Shown: positions 17,232 to 26,889 of the stretch, one piece after another
Numbering within the stretch: the first letter of the stretch is position 1
Layout: every line of letters begins with the position of its first letter
Origin: JAOARY01 sp045345765
Lineage (GTDB): Bacteria; Bacillota; Clostridia; Peptostreptococcales; Peptostreptococcaceae
Reading direction: 5' to 3'
DNA length: 64,000 bases
NCBI GenBank assembly: GCA_045345765.1
Contig: CP148265.1
Coordinates: 124,001-188,000 of the forward strand
The notes under the pieces: generated by a model
The model's database searches: none
Seen by the model: the letters and a program-made list of their open reading frames with translations, nothing else
Told to the model about the DNA's origin: nothing
Program-made: the position numbers and the translations under genes

Positions 17232-20200
17232 TTAAATTAAAGATAGCTGGTTTGTTTCTGGCATTCCTTCTAATGCCTTATGAATTTTTAAAGTTTCTAT
17301 TACTGTTTTTGAAATTTTAGTTCTAAGTCTTAAATCCTCAATTGATAAAAATTCTCCATTTTTTCTTTCTTTTACTATATTCAATGCAGCATTTTCCCCC
17401 ATACCTTGAAGACCTGTAAGCGGTGGCAATAACTTTCCATCAACTACCTTAAATTTCTTGGCTTCAGATTTATAAATATCAACTTTTAGTAGCTCTATAT
17501 TTCTAAAGTTCATCTCGAGTGCGACTTCTAGTACTGTTAACATATTTTTTTCCTTTGTAGTAGCAGCGTTACCCAAATTAGAAATTTCTCTTATCTTATC
17601 TTTTATCGCTTCTTTCCCTTTTACTATAAGTTGTGCATCAAAATCATCAACTTTGGTTGTAAAATAAGTTGCATAAAAAGCTTGTGGATGGTGAACTTTA
17701 CAGTATGCTATTCTAACAGACATCATAACATATGCAACAGCATGTGCTTTTGGGAACATGTATTTTATCTTTTTACAGGATTCTATATACCAAGTAGGCA
17801 CTTCTTTTGCACGCATTTCTTCCTCATCTTCATCTGTAAGTCCTTTTCCTTTCCTTACTTTTTCCATTATTTTAAAAGCAAGTTTTGGCTTTAATCCTTT
17901 AAATATAAGATAATTCATAATATCATCTCTTGTAGAAATTACATCTTTTAATGTTACAACTCCATCTCTTACTAAATCTTGAGCATTATTAAGCCAAACA
18001 TCCGTACCATGAGATAATCCAGATATTCTTACTAATTCACCAAAAGTAGATGGTTTTGTATCCAAAAGCATTTGCCTTACAAATTTAGTTCCAAATTCAG
18101 GAATTCCCAAACTTCCAATTTCACAATTTATATCTTCTTTTTTTACATTAAGTGCTTTTGTAGATGTAAAAAGACTCATAGTTTCCTTATCATCCAAAGG
18201 TATTTTTGTGGCATCAATACCTGTCATATCCTCAATCATTCTTATAATAGTCGGTACATCATGTCCTAATATATCAAGTTTTAATATCCTACCACTTATA
18301 GAATGATAATCAAAATGCGTTGTTATAACTCCACATTTTGTATCATTTGCAGGATATTGTATCGGTGTAAAGTCATGAACATGTTTGTAAGAAGGTATAA
18401 CCATAATTCCACCTGGATGTTGTCCTGACGTTCTTTTTATACCTGTACAACCTTTTGCAAGTCTTTCTATTTCAACAGATGGAACTATTATTTCATTTTC
18501 TTCAATATATTTTTTAGAAAAACCATAAGCAGTTTTATCTGCAACTGTACCAATAGTTCCAGCTTTATATACCTTTCCTTTTCCAAATAAGACTTCTGTA
18601 TATTTATGTGCATTCGCTTGATATTCTCCAGCAAAATTAAGATCAATATCTGGTTCCTTATCTCCTTCAAATCCTAAAAATACTTCAAAAGGAATATCAT
18701 GACCATCTTTTATAAGTGGTATTTTACAATTTGGACAATCTTTATCTGGTAAATCTGCTCCTGATGTATAGCTTCCTGTTTCAAAAAACTCTGAATACAA
18801 GCATTTTTCGCATCTATAGTGTGCAGCCAGAGGATTAACTTCCGTAATATCGCTCATTGTTGCAGCAAGCGAAGATCCTACAGATCCTCTAGAACCTACT
18901 AAATATCCATCTTCTAAAGATTTAGTAACTAATTTTTGTGCAATTATATACATAACTGCATATCCATTTTTTATAATGGAGCTTAATTCTCTTTCAAGCC
19001 TAGATTCAACCTCTATTGGAAGATTTTGCCCATACATTCTTCTAGCTTTTTTATAACACATATCTCTAAGTTCTTCATCAGATCCTTCTATAACAGGAGG
19101 ACAAGTTTCTTTTGGTATTGGCAGCACATCTTCAACCATGTTAGCTATTTTATTAGTATTTTCTATAACCACTTCATAAGATTCATTCTTTCCTAAATAC
19201 TCAAATTCCAAAAGCATTTCATCTGTAGTTCTAAAATAAAGAGGTGTACTCTCATTTGAATCAGAAAAACCTTGAGAATATTTAAGTATTGTTCTGTAAA
19301 TTTCATGATGAGGTTCAATAAAATGTACATCACCTGTAGCAACAACAATCTTATCATAAGTCTTTCCTATTTTATAAATCTTTTTATTTATATTTTTTAA
19401 ATCATTAATACTTTTTACAATACCTTTTCTTACCATAAATGCATTATTATCATTTGGCATTATCTCTAAATAATCATAAAGACTAAGTATGTCTTCAAAT
19501 CTTTCCTTAGAAAAATTCTTCATAAGTGCTGAATAAACTTCCCCCGCCTCACAGGCTGAACCTATTATAAGACCTTCTTTATGTTTTTTTAATAATGATT
19601 TTGGTATCCTCGGATTTTTATAAAAATAATCTATATGTGATTTTGAAACTAATTCATATAAATTTCTAAGACCTATATAATTTTTTACCAGCAAAGTTAT
19701 ATGATTCGTTCTTTTTTTTGTAAAATCTATCTTTTCTAATTTATCATTTATATCTCTTAAAGTTTTAACACCTTTGTCTTCTAGCATATCTAAAAATCTT
19801 AAAAATATTTTAGCAGTAGCTTTAGCATCATCAACAGCTCTATGATGATTCAATAGAGATATTCCTAATTTTTTAGCAATTGTATTTAATCTATATCTTT
19901 TCATCTCTTTTAGCAACAGATGTGCTAAATCTAATGTATCTATATCTTTATTTTTAAATTCTAAATTAAGCTTATTTGCCTTGCTTCTTATAAAACCCAT
20001 ATCAAAATCACTATTGTGAGCCACTAAATAAGATTCACCTATAAATTCAAAAAATTTTGGAAGCACAGTGTCTATTGTTTCTTTATCTTTAACCATGTCA
20101 TTTGTTATGCCTGTTAATTCTTGTATTTTATAAGGTATATCCATTTGTGGGTTTATAAGATAATTAAACTCACCTACAATTTCTTTATTTTTTATCTTTA

Positions 20201-21497
20201 CTGCTCCAATTTCAGTTATTTCATCCATTTCGTGATAAAGCCCAGTACTTTCTATATCAAAAACCACAAATTCTTGGTTCAAATCTAAGTCATTTGGTTC
20301 TTTTATTGTCGGCCTTTCGTCATCATACAAATAGCCTTCTAAACCATATATTATTTTTATATCATCAGTTTTTGTATTCATTGCTTCTGGAAAAGCCTGT
20401 ACTATACCATGATCTGTAATAGCAATAGCTTTATGCCCCCATGAAATCGCCTTTTTTATAAGATCTTTAGTTGCACAAACAGCGTCCATAGAAGACATTT
20501 GAGTGTGAGCATGTAATTCAACTCTCTTTTCATTTGCCTTATCTTTTCTTTCTATCTTCTTTACCTCTTCCAAATCTCTTATATTTAAAACTAATTCCTT
20601 ACTAAAATTATCAAAAGCAACCATACCATTTATCTTTGCATAAAGACCTTTTTTTAATCTATTTCTCGTTTTCAAAGCATTTTTTTCTTTTATAAATACT
20701 TTTGCATTTATAGATGATGTATTATCTGTAACTGACATTATAAATAAGCTATCTCCACTTTTTAATACTCTTTCATCTATATTAAATATTTCAGCTTTTA
20801 TACATACGCTTCCAATATCTAAGTTTACATCTTTTAAATATGTTATTCTTTCATTAATTTCTTTACCTATTATGACATTACCTATTATTTCTTCCTCTAT
20901 ATCTGATTTTTCCTTGTTTATTTTGACTTCTTCTTTCTTAATTTGATATTCCATTATTCTATTTACAATCTTATCGCTTTCTTCTTTCTTCTCTTCTATA
21001 TAGTCATTTAATGATTTATCATTTTTAACCATATAAAATTCAACTGTTTTATTTATAAAATAATTATTCAAGAAATTTGATATCGAATTTGACACTCTCT
21101 TTTCCAATAACCTTTTATATAACATTTCATTTCTTATTTCTAATATTAATTTTTCTTCATGCAATTTATATTCAATACTTTTTAGAAAAATTTCTGAAGA
21201 AGGAACAACGTCTTTTATTATATATAAAATATCATCAAATAAATCCTCTATATCAAAATTTTTATCATTATAAATCATATTTAATTTTAAATCATTAAAT
21301 GTCTTTAATTTATTTTTCATCAAATTTTCTACTTCTTTTATTTCTTCTAATTTAATTATTTTATCTGATAATAAACTAAAATAAACTTTTTTATCTTCTT
21401 TAAAATATATAACTTTTTCAATTATTACATTATTTAAATTGACAAATTTAGATATATCTATTTTTATTTTTTTTAAATATGAAGAAAAATTCTCCAA
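17232..21497 (-). CDS. polC: DNA polymerase III alpha subunit, Gram-positive PolC
   Basis: PolC is the main replicative polymerase of low-GC Gram-positive bacteria and carries its own proofreading exonuclease. In the 1421 residues: an N-terminal region, an OB fold (about 230-315), a PHP domain beginning ELHAHTQMSSMD (H329, H331), a DEDD exonuclease inserted at about 408-575 (FDIESTG, D414 and E416; later HNSDFD), a Cys-rich finger (CEKC, CPNC), the catalytic core with EPDIDLNF, and a C-terminal Gly-rich region. Length and domain order are normal. The start is TTG with the SD AGGTGA. It lies between ispG and rimP, replacing the proS-polC order of Bacillus. Confidence 0.98.
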   Translation of the reverse strand: MENFSSYLKKIKIDISKFVNLNNVIIEKVIYFKEDKKVYFSLLSDKIIKLEEIKEVENLMKNKLKTFNDLKLNMIYNDKNFDIEDLFDDILYIIKDVVPSSEIFLKSIEYKLHEEKLILEIRNEMLYKRLLEKRVSNSISNFLNNYFINKTVEFYMVKNDKSLNDYIEEKKEESDKIVNRIMEYQIKKEEVKINKEKSDIEEEIIGNVIIGKEINERITYLKDVNLDIGSVCIKAEIFNIDERVLKSGDSLFIMSVTDNTSSINAKVFIKEKNALKTRNRLKKGLYAKINGMVAFDNFSKELVLNIRDLEEVKKIERKDKANEKRVELHAHTQMSSMDAVCATKDLIKKAISWGHKAIAITDHGIVQAFPEAMNTKTDDIKIIYGLEGYLYDDERPTIKEPNDLDLNQEFVVFDIESTGLYHEMDEITEIGAVKIKNKEIVGEFNYLINPQMDIPYKIQELTGITNDMVKDKETIDTVLPKFFEFIGESYLVAHNSDFDMGFIRSKANKLNLEFKNKDIDTLDLAHLLLKEMKRYRLNTIAKKLGISLLNHHRAVDDAKATAKIFLRFLDMLEDKGVKTLRDINDKLEKIDFTKKRTNHITLLVKNYIGLRNLYELVSKSHIDYFYKNPRIPKSLLKKHKEGLIIGSACEAGEVYSALMKNFSKERFEDILSLYDYLEIMPNDNNAFMVRKGIVKSINDLKNINKKIYKIGKTYDKIVVATGDVHFIEPHHEIYRTILKYSQGFSDSNESTPLYFRTTDEMLLEFEYLGKNESYEVVIENTNKIANMVEDVLPIPKETCPPVIEGSDEELRDMCYKKARRMYGQNLPIEVESRLERELSSIIKNGYAVMYIIAQKLVTKSLEDGYLVGSRGSVGSSLAATMSDITEVNPLAAHYRCEKCLYSEFFETGSYTSGADLPDKDCPNCKIPLIKDGHDIPFEVFLGFEGDKEPDIDLNFAGEYQANAHKYTEVLFGKGKVYKAGTIGTVADKTAYGFSKKYIEENEIIVPSVEIERLAKGCTGIKRTSGQHPGGIMVIPSYKHVHDFTPIQYPANDTKCGVITTHFDYHSISGRILKLDILGHDVPTIIRMIEDMTGIDATKIPLDDKETMSLFTSTKALNVKKEDINCEIGSLGIPEFGTKFVRQMLLDTKPSTFGELVRISGLSHGTDVWLNNAQDLVRDGVVTLKDVISTRDDIMNYLIFKGLKPKLAFKIMEKVRKGKGLTDEDEEEMRAKEVPTWYIESCKKIKYMFPKAHAVAYVMMSVRIAYCKVHHPQAFYATYFTTKVDDFDAQLIVKGKEAIKDKIREISNLGNAATTKEKNMLTVLEVALEMNFRNIELLKVDIYKSEAKKFKVVDGKLLPPLTGLQGMGENAALNIVKERKNGEFLSIEDLRLRTKISKTVIETLKIHKALEGMPETNQLSLI

Positions 21498-21564
21498 TAT
21501 ATTTCACCTATCCTTTTAGTAATTTTTTTAAATATTAAAATTTTTAATATCTTAATAAAAATAA

Positions 21565-21632
21565 AAAGCTATATCATTTTAAATTTTAAAAGGTATTATC
21601 CTTGAAAATTTTGTATAATATAGCTATCAATA
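21565..21632 (-). terminator. Long hairpin terminator after ispG
   Basis: AGCTATAT (21567-21574) pairs with ATATAGCT (21618-21625). Inside, AAATTTT with AAAATTT and AAGG (21590-21593) with CCTT (21600-21603) extend the stem with small bulges. A T-rich run follows on the minus strand. It lies between ispG and polC. No clear polC promoter is seen in the next 70 bp. Confidence 0.75.
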
Positions 21633-21633
21633 A

Positions 21634-22677
21634 CTAGTATAATTCAATTTCTTTTTTAAGTTCCTTTAATAAATCTTCTTCCTTAACTTTTCTTAAAACT
21701 TTTCCTTTTTTAAAAAGTAAACCTTCATTTACTCCACAAGCTATTCCAAGGTCTGCTTCTTTAGCTTCTCCTGGTCCATTTACCGCACAACCCATTATAG
21801 CAATTTTTAAATTTTTATTTATATCATATGCCTCTTTTTCAAACTCATTAACTATACTAACTAAATCAACTCTACATCTTCCACAAGTTGGACAAGAAGT
21901 TAATCTAATTCCTTCATCCAAAAGATCTAAACCCTTTAATATTTCCTTAGCTACAAAAATTTCTTCTACAGGGTCTCCCGTTAACGATACCCTTATAGTA
22001 TCTCCTATTCCATTTAAAAGTAAACTACCTATTCCAATAGCCGATTTTATAGTTCCTGTTTTTACACTACCAGATTCAGTTACACCAACATGTAGTGGAT
22101 AATTAGTCTCCTTTGATATTAATTCATAAGCCTGCACAGTTGTTCTTACATCACTTGACTTTAAAGATATAACAATATTATAAAAGCCTAGATCCTCAAC
22201 TAATTTTACATTTCTAATGGCACTTTCAACTAAAGCTTTTGCTGTTGGTTTTTTGTATTTTTCTAATATATCTTTTTCCAAAGAACCTCCATTTACGCCC
22301 ACTCTTATCTTTATATTCTTTTCTTTAGCCTTGTCTACTACTTTTTTTAACCTATCAAACGAACCAATATTCCCTGGATTAATTCTTATACCATCAACAC
22401 CTTGATCTATAGATATTAGTGCCAACCTATAATCAAAATGTATATCTGCTATTAAAGGAATCTGTATTTGACTTTTTATTTTAGATAATTTATATGCAGA
22501 TTCTTCATTTAAAACCGCCACTCTAGCAATCTGACAACCAGCTTTTTGCAATCTTTTTATTTGGTTTACAGTAGATTCCACATCTTTTGTATCTGTATTT
22601 GTCATCGACTGTATTATAATTTTACCTTCTTCACCTATTAAAACATTTCCACATGAAACAATCTTTTTTTTATTCAT
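21634..22677 (-). CDS. ispG: 4-hydroxy-3-methylbut-2-enyl diphosphate synthase
   Basis: IspG (GcpE) is the [4Fe-4S] enzyme that converts methylerythritol cyclodiphosphate to HMBPP, the penultimate MEP-pathway step. Cluster ligands are C262 and C265 in SCPTCGR and C297 in GCAVNGPGE, followed by the catalytic glutamate E304. The N-terminal TIM barrel is complete (SMTNTDT, DIHFDYRLA, RINPGNIG). The 347 residues match the compact bacterial form. ATG with SD AGGTGA, a few bases after rseP. It forms one unit with dxr and rseP, linking two MEP steps. Confidence 0.97.
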   Translation of the reverse strand: MNKKKIVSCGNVLIGEEGKIIIQSMTNTDTKDVESTVNQIKRLQKAGCQIARVAVLNEESAYKLSKIKSQIQIPLIADIHFDYRLALISIDQGVDGIRINPGNIGSFDRLKKVVDKAKEKNIKIRVGVNGGSLEKDILEKYKKPTAKALVESAIRNVKLVEDLGFYNIVISLKSSDVRTTVQAYELISKETNYPLHVGVTESGSVKTGTIKSAIGIGSLLLNGIGDTIRVSLTGDPVEEIFVAKEILKGLDLLDEGIRLTSCPTCGRCRVDLVSIVNEFEKEAYDINKNLKIAIMGCAVNGPGEAKEADLGIACGVNEGLLFKKGKVLRKVKEEDLLKELKKEIELY

Positions 22678-22684
22678 AATTCAC

Positions 22685-23707
22685 CTACTTAAAAATAAGT
22701 CTTGATACATCTTTATATGTTATAAAGACCATAAACAATAAAAGTAAACCTAAAAATGCTGCGTGTATATATTCTTCTATATTCTTTCCTAATTTTTTTC
22801 CTCTTATTACTTCTAATATAATAAAAATAATTCTTCCACCATCAAGTGCAGGTATAGGTAATAAATTCATTAGCCCTAAGTTTACACTTATCGCTGCTGC
22901 TAAAAATAATAAAGGTAAAATACCATTTGCAGAAGTGTCTCCTACTATTTTTATTATACCAACAGGACCTACAACTGTTTCTTTAACCTTTCCTTGTACT
23001 GCTCTCCCTAAAAATTCTATCATTTGAGCTAGTAAAGAAAATGTTGTTTTTATTGAATGAGAAAAAGTTTTAAAAATATTTTTTTCATATTTTGGCACAA
23101 CACCAATTAATTTTCTACCGTCTTCTTCCATAGGTTCAACTTTAAAATCTAGGATTTCTTCATCTCTTTTAATTTTTATATTTATATATTCACTATCTAC
23201 AGTATTAATAATTTTAGGTATATCTGTCCAATTTTCAACACTTTGTCCATCTATATCAAGTATCTTATCTTCAACTTGTATTCCAACTTTACTCGCTGGA
23301 CTGTTAGTTGTAAGTTCTCCAATAGTTGTTGATGGCAGTCCTGTTGAACTAAATATAATTGTATATAAAACTATAGCTAAAACAAAATTCATAACAGGTC
23401 CCATAACAATTATAAAAAATCTCTTTAATGGATTTTTTTTCGAAAAACTTCTTGGATGGTCTGATTCTTCGTTTTCTCCAACCATTTTTACATATCCTGC
23501 AATAGGAAATAGTCTTATTGCATATAAGGTTTCTTCTCCTTGTATTGAGAATAGTTTAGGTCCCATTCCTAAAGAAAATTCATCAACCTTTACCCCTGAA
23601 ATCTTTGCCGCAACAAAATGTCCTAGTTCATGTATCATTATTATAATACCAAAAACAAGCAATGCTATTAATATTTTTGATATGCCAAAAGCGAATAAGC
23701 CTTGCAT
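22685..23707 (-). CDS. rseP: Site-2 intramembrane metalloprotease RseP/RasP
   Basis: This membrane protease cuts membrane-bound substrates such as anti-sigma factors and leftover signal peptides. The zinc motif HELGH lies at 26-30 inside the first membrane helix; a PDZ domain occupies about 115-200; the third ligand motif lies in PIPALDGGR near 280. At 340 residues it has one PDZ domain, like Gram-positive RasP (the E. coli protein has two). ATG with SD GGTGG, 14 bp after dxr. The order dxr-rseP-ispG is common in Clostridia. Confidence 0.95.
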   Translation of the reverse strand: MQGLFAFGISKILIALLVFGIIIMIHELGHFVAAKISGVKVDEFSLGMGPKLFSIQGEETLYAIRLFPIAGYVKMVGENEESDHPRSFSKKNPLKRFFIIVMGPVMNFVLAIVLYTIIFSSTGLPSTTIGELTTNSPASKVGIQVEDKILDIDGQSVENWTDIPKIINTVDSEYINIKIKRDEEILDFKVEPMEEDGRKLIGVVPKYEKNIFKTFSHSIKTTFSLLAQMIEFLGRAVQGKVKETVVGPVGIIKIVGDTSANGILPLLFLAAAISVNLGLMNLLPIPALDGGRIIFIILEVIRGKKLGKNIEEYIHAAFLGLLLLFMVFITYKDVSRLIFK

Positions 23708-23720
23708 AATACCACCCTTC

Positions 23721-24869
23721 CTATCTACTTAAAATCTCTTTTTTTATAAAATCTCTAGCCCATAAATCTGCATTTAATATATCTTCAAGTTCTGGCTTTT
23801 CTATAGAATCATGATTATTTATTGTCTTTTCTATAAGATTTGGAATATCATAGAATTTAATTTTATCTTCTAAAAATAACCCTACTAATTCTTCATTTGC
23901 TGCATTTAAAACACATGCATATGTTCCACCTTTTTTTAAAACCTCATATGCTAATCTTAAACATGGAAAAGTATTTAAATCAGGTTTTTCAAATGTTAAA
24001 TTATTAAATTTTAAAAAATCAAGTCTTTCAAAATCATTTTCTATCCTATTTGGATATGTAAGCGCATATTGTATTGGTACTCTCATATCTGGATTACCCA
24101 TCTGTGCAATAGTTGATTTATCTTTAAATTCTACCATAGAATGCACTATACTTTGAGGATGTACTATAACTTCTATATCTTCTACATCTATATCAAATAG
24201 CCATTTAGCTTCAATTACTTCTAATCCTTTATTCATAAGAGTTGAGGAATCTATACTTATTTTATTTCCCATACTCCAATTTGGATGCTTTAAAGCTTCT
24301 CTTTTAGTTATATTTATAAGTTCTTCTTTCTTTTTACCTCTAAAAGGACCTCCCGATGCAGTTAATATTATTTTATTTATATCTTTTTTTCTTTCTCCAT
24401 TTAAACACTGAAATATAGCACTGTGTTCACTATCAACTGGTATTATGCTAACATTATTTTCTTTAGCTTTTTGCATAACAAGTTCTCCAGCAGTAACTAG
24501 AGTTTCTTTATTAGCTAGACCAATTGTTTTTTTATATTCTATCGCTTTAAGAGTTGGTAATAATCCTATCATTCCAACAACAGCAGTTATTACAATATCA
24601 ACCTCTTCATCTTTTACTAATTTAAGTAAACCATCCATTCCACAAAAAATTTCAACATCTTTTATCTTTGTTTTTAATTCTTTATATTTATGTTCATCGT
24701 AAACACAAACTTTTTTAGGTTTGAATTCTTCTATTTGTTTTATCAATACATCTATACTAGAATTCACAGCTAAAGAACTTACTTTAAATTTATCTTTATT
24801 CTTTCTAATAACATCTAATGTCTGTTCTCCTATAGAACCTGTTGAACCTAAAATACTTATATTTTTCAT
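23721..24869 (-). CDS. dxr: 1-deoxy-D-xylulose-5-phosphate reductoisomerase
   Basis: Dxr makes methylerythritol 4-phosphate, the committed MEP-pathway step. NADPH binds at GSTGSIG (8-14). Metal and substrate residues are visible in PVDSEHSA, LTASGGPFRG and KISIDSSTLMNKGLE. I start it at ATG 24869 (382 aa), after AAAGGA; the longest frame begins six codons earlier at a TTG that overlaps this SD. A clear promoter (24908-24936) lies just upstream and a long terminator separates it from cdsA, so it begins its own unit. Confidence 0.97.
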   Translation of the reverse strand: MKNISILGSTGSIGEQTLDVIRKNKDKFKVSSLAVNSSIDVLIKQIEEFKPKKVCVYDEHKYKELKTKIKDVEIFCGMDGLLKLVKDEEVDIVITAVVGMIGLLPTLKAIEYKKTIGLANKETLVTAGELVMQKAKENNVSIIPVDSEHSAIFQCLNGERKKDINKIILTASGGPFRGKKKEELINITKREALKHPNWSMGNKISIDSSTLMNKGLEVIEAKWLFDIDVEDIEVIVHPQSIVHSMVEFKDKSTIAQMGNPDMRVPIQYALTYPNRIENDFERLDFLKFNNLTFEKPDLNTFPCLRLAYEVLKKGGTYACVLNAANEELVGLFLEDKIKFYDIPNLIEKTINNHDSIEKPELEDILNADLWARDFIKKEILSR

Positions 24870-24907
24870 AAAATCATTTCCTTTCAACTCTTTTAATACA
24901 CCTTTTC

Positions 24908-24936
24908 ATTTTACCTTTATTATCTTTAAATTACAA
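24908..24936 (-). promoter_or_regulatory. Promoter of the dxr-rseP-ispG unit
   Basis: On the minus strand TTGTAA (24931-24936), a 17-bp spacer and TAAAAT (24908-24913) form a good SigA promoter 38 bp before the dxr start. The hexamers and spacing are identical to those of the rpsB promoter. Confidence 0.7.
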
Positions 24937-25009
24937 ACCCTTTTTATTTACAAATATAAAACAAATCAATTTTAATTTTTTATTAAAAATTGTTTTATAT
25001 TTCCTACAA

Positions 25010-25066
25010 TAAAATTTGGCGTTATTAAATATATTTATCAATTTAAATCTATTTAATAACGCCAAA
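25010..25066 (-). terminator. 17-bp palindromic terminator between cdsA and dxr
   Basis: TTTGGCGTTATTAAATA (25015-25031) is a perfect inverted repeat of 25050-25066, with an 18-base loop. The minus strand continues TTTTATT. It lies just after cdsA and ends the rpsB-to-cdsA stretch. The stem is longer than needed for termination. Confidence 0.8.
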
Positions 25067-25089
25067 TGAAGAAATTTTTTTATTTAATT

Positions 25090-25869
25090 TTAAGCTATAA
25101 AAATTTTTATATAGTAATAAACAAATGGTGCTGTAAGTAAAATACTATCAAACCTATCTAATATTCCACCATGACCAGGTATTAAATTTCCATAATCTTT
25201 TATATCCATAAATCGTTTAATTGATGAAGCAAATAAATCTCCTAATTGTGCAACTAAACTGCCTAAACTACCTATAAAAAAACAATGTATAAGGCTTATA
25301 CCAAAATAATTCCCATAAAACATTGATATCAATATACTCCCTAAAATTCCACCAATAGCTCCTTCGACAGTCTTTTTAGGGCTTATTCTTGGTATTAATT
25401 TATGTTTCCCAAAAAAGAATCCAGAAAAATAAGCAAAAGTATCCGTAGCCCAAGCGTTTATAAACACAAACCAAATATAATGCTTAAAACTACTATCTAA
25501 TATAAATATGATATGGTTTAAAAAAAACGGAATATATATCAAACCGAATATAAATATACTATTTTCAAGTATATTATGCTTCTCCTTTATAGATAATACC
25601 ACTATAATCAAAAATATTAAAAACAGAACACCAAATATCTTTTCACTATCAAATTTCATATAATTGAAATATAAAAATAAAATACACACAATATATGAAA
25701 TTGGTCTAAAATATTTTATACTGTATTTCTTATTAAATATTTGATAAAATTCCTTGAGTGCTACTATTGATATTACAGAGGAAGCTAAATATAAAAATAT
25801 TCCGCCTTTTATTATTATAAAGAATAAAAAAGGTAATAAAAAAAGGGCTGATAAAGTTCTTTTTAACAA
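25090..25869 (-). CDS. cdsA: Phosphatidate cytidylyltransferase
   Basis: CdsA makes CDP-diacylglycerol from phosphatidate and CTP, the precursor for all phospholipids and the substrate of PgsA encoded elsewhere in this window. Several membrane helices precede the C-terminal signature SPKKTVEGAIGG, GDLFASSIKR and GHGGILDRFDS. The 259-residue length is usual. The start is TTG with GGGAG 8 bases upstream. It follows uppS by 15 bp and is followed by a strong terminator. Confidence 0.95.
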   Translation of the reverse strand: MLKRTLSALFLLPFLFFIIIKGGIFLYLASSVISIVALKEFYQIFNKKYSIKYFRPISYIVCILFLYFNYMKFDSEKIFGVLFLIFLIIVVLSIKEKHNILENSIFIFGLIYIPFFLNHIIFILDSSFKHYIWFVFINAWATDTFAYFSGFFFGKHKLIPRISPKKTVEGAIGGILGSILISMFYGNYFGISLIHCFFIGSLGSLVAQLGDLFASSIKRFMDIKDYGNLIPGHGGILDRFDSILLTAPFVYYYIKIFIA

Positions 25870-25884
25870 AATTTCAACTCCCTT

Positions 25885-26592
25885 CTATTTTGTACTTCCA
25901 AATCTACGATTTCTATTATAAAAGCTATCCACAGCTTTTTTTAAATCACTTTTATTAAAATCAGGCCATAATACATCCGTAAAATAAAATTCACTATATG
26001 CACATTCAAATAACAAGAAATTACTAAGTCTTAACTCTCCACTAGTTCTAATTATAAGATCTGGGTCAGGTATTTTATATGTAGATAAATTTTTAGATAT
26101 CATATTTTCATCTATATCTTTTAAATCAATTTTTCCCTCTTTTACCTGAGTTGAAATAGCTTTAACCGCATTTACAAAATCATTCCTTGCTCCATAATTT
26201 AAAGCTAATGAGAGTGTTATTGAACTATTTTCCTTAGTCTTTTCAATACCTTCTTCTAGTTTTGTTTTTACCTTTGTAGGTAAACCATCAATATCACCAA
26301 CAACATTTAATCTAACATTGTTTTCATGAAGTATTTTTATCTCATTTTTTAAATAGTCTGCAAGCAAATTCATCAAAAAACTTACTTCATCATCAGATCT
26401 TTTCCAATTTTCTGTTGAAAAAGCATATACTGTTAAATATTTAATTCCCAATTTTTTTGATTCCATAAGTATTTCTCTTAATGTTTCTGCACCTTTCTTA
26501 TGTCCAAAGGTTCTTGGCATAAATCTTTTTTGAGCCCATCTACCATTACCATCCATTATTATAGCTAAATGCTTCAATTTATTGTCTTTCAT
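25885..26592 (-). CDS. uppS: Isoprenyl (undecaprenyl diphosphate) synthase
   Basis: UppS extends farnesyl diphosphate with isopentenyl units in cis to make the lipid carrier for peptidoglycan. The catalytic aspartate is D14 in IIMDGNGRWA; FSTENW, LNYGARNDF and the final RTSGELRLSNFLL motifs are intact. I start it at ATG 26592 (235 aa) with AAAGG 8-9 bases upstream; a GTG three codons earlier overlaps that site. It links the MEP genes nearby with cell-wall synthesis. Confidence 0.96.
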   Translation of the reverse strand: MKDNKLKHLAIIMDGNGRWAQKRFMPRTFGHKKGAETLREILMESKKLGIKYLTVYAFSTENWKRSDDEVSFLMNLLADYLKNEIKILHENNVRLNVVGDIDGLPTKVKTKLEEGIEKTKENSSITLSLALNYGARNDFVNAVKAISTQVKEGKIDLKDIDENMISKNLSTYKIPDPDLIIRTSGELRLSNFLLFECAYSEFYFTDVLWPDFNKSDLKKAVDSFYNRNRRFGSTK

Positions 26593-26627
26593 AATAAACA
26601 CCTTTCACAAAATTAAAACTATTTAAC

Positions 26628-26668
26628 AATATTCACAGGAAATCTTCAATAGATTCCCTGTAAATATT
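26628..26668 (-). other. Long imperfect hairpin between the small gene and uppS
   Basis: The arms AATATT, ACAGG, AATCT (628-645) and AGATT, CCTGT, AATATT (651-668) form a 16-bp stem with two mismatches, starting at the stop codon of the small gene. The minus strand downstream has no clean T run, so it may be an RNA processing or stability element rather than a terminator. Confidence 0.5.
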
Positions 26669-26889
26669 TATATATTTTTAGTATGAAAATAACTAATTGT
26701 AATAAAAACTGTATTTTCTTTTAAATTAATATTAACAACTCTTTCATCTTTTAATATATTTAAATCTTTTATTCCAACTGTCTTTATTATTTTATAATCC
26801 AAATTCATATTATCTAAAATATTTTTTGCTTCATCTAAATACAGTCCTAATAGTATATCTTTTAAATTATTTAATTCTATATTATTCAT
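26668..26889 (-). CDS. Small protein of unknown function between frr and uppS
   Basis: The 73-residue product is not one I can assign. It reads as a helix (LKDILLGLYLDEAKNILDNM), then alternating strands (YKIIKTVGI, RVVNINLKENTVFITISYF). That pattern, with 'EAKNILDNMNLDYKI', faintly recalls PASTA or other small alpha/beta domains, but this is only a resemblance. No signal peptide or membrane segment. Its ATG overlaps the frr stop by one base, so it is translationally coupled to frr, and a long hairpin begins at its own stop. Bacillus has no gene at this position. Confidence 0.7.
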   Translation of the reverse strand: MNNIELNNLKDILLGLYLDEAKNILDNMNLDYKIIKTVGIKDLNILKDERVVNINLKENTVFITISYFHTKNI

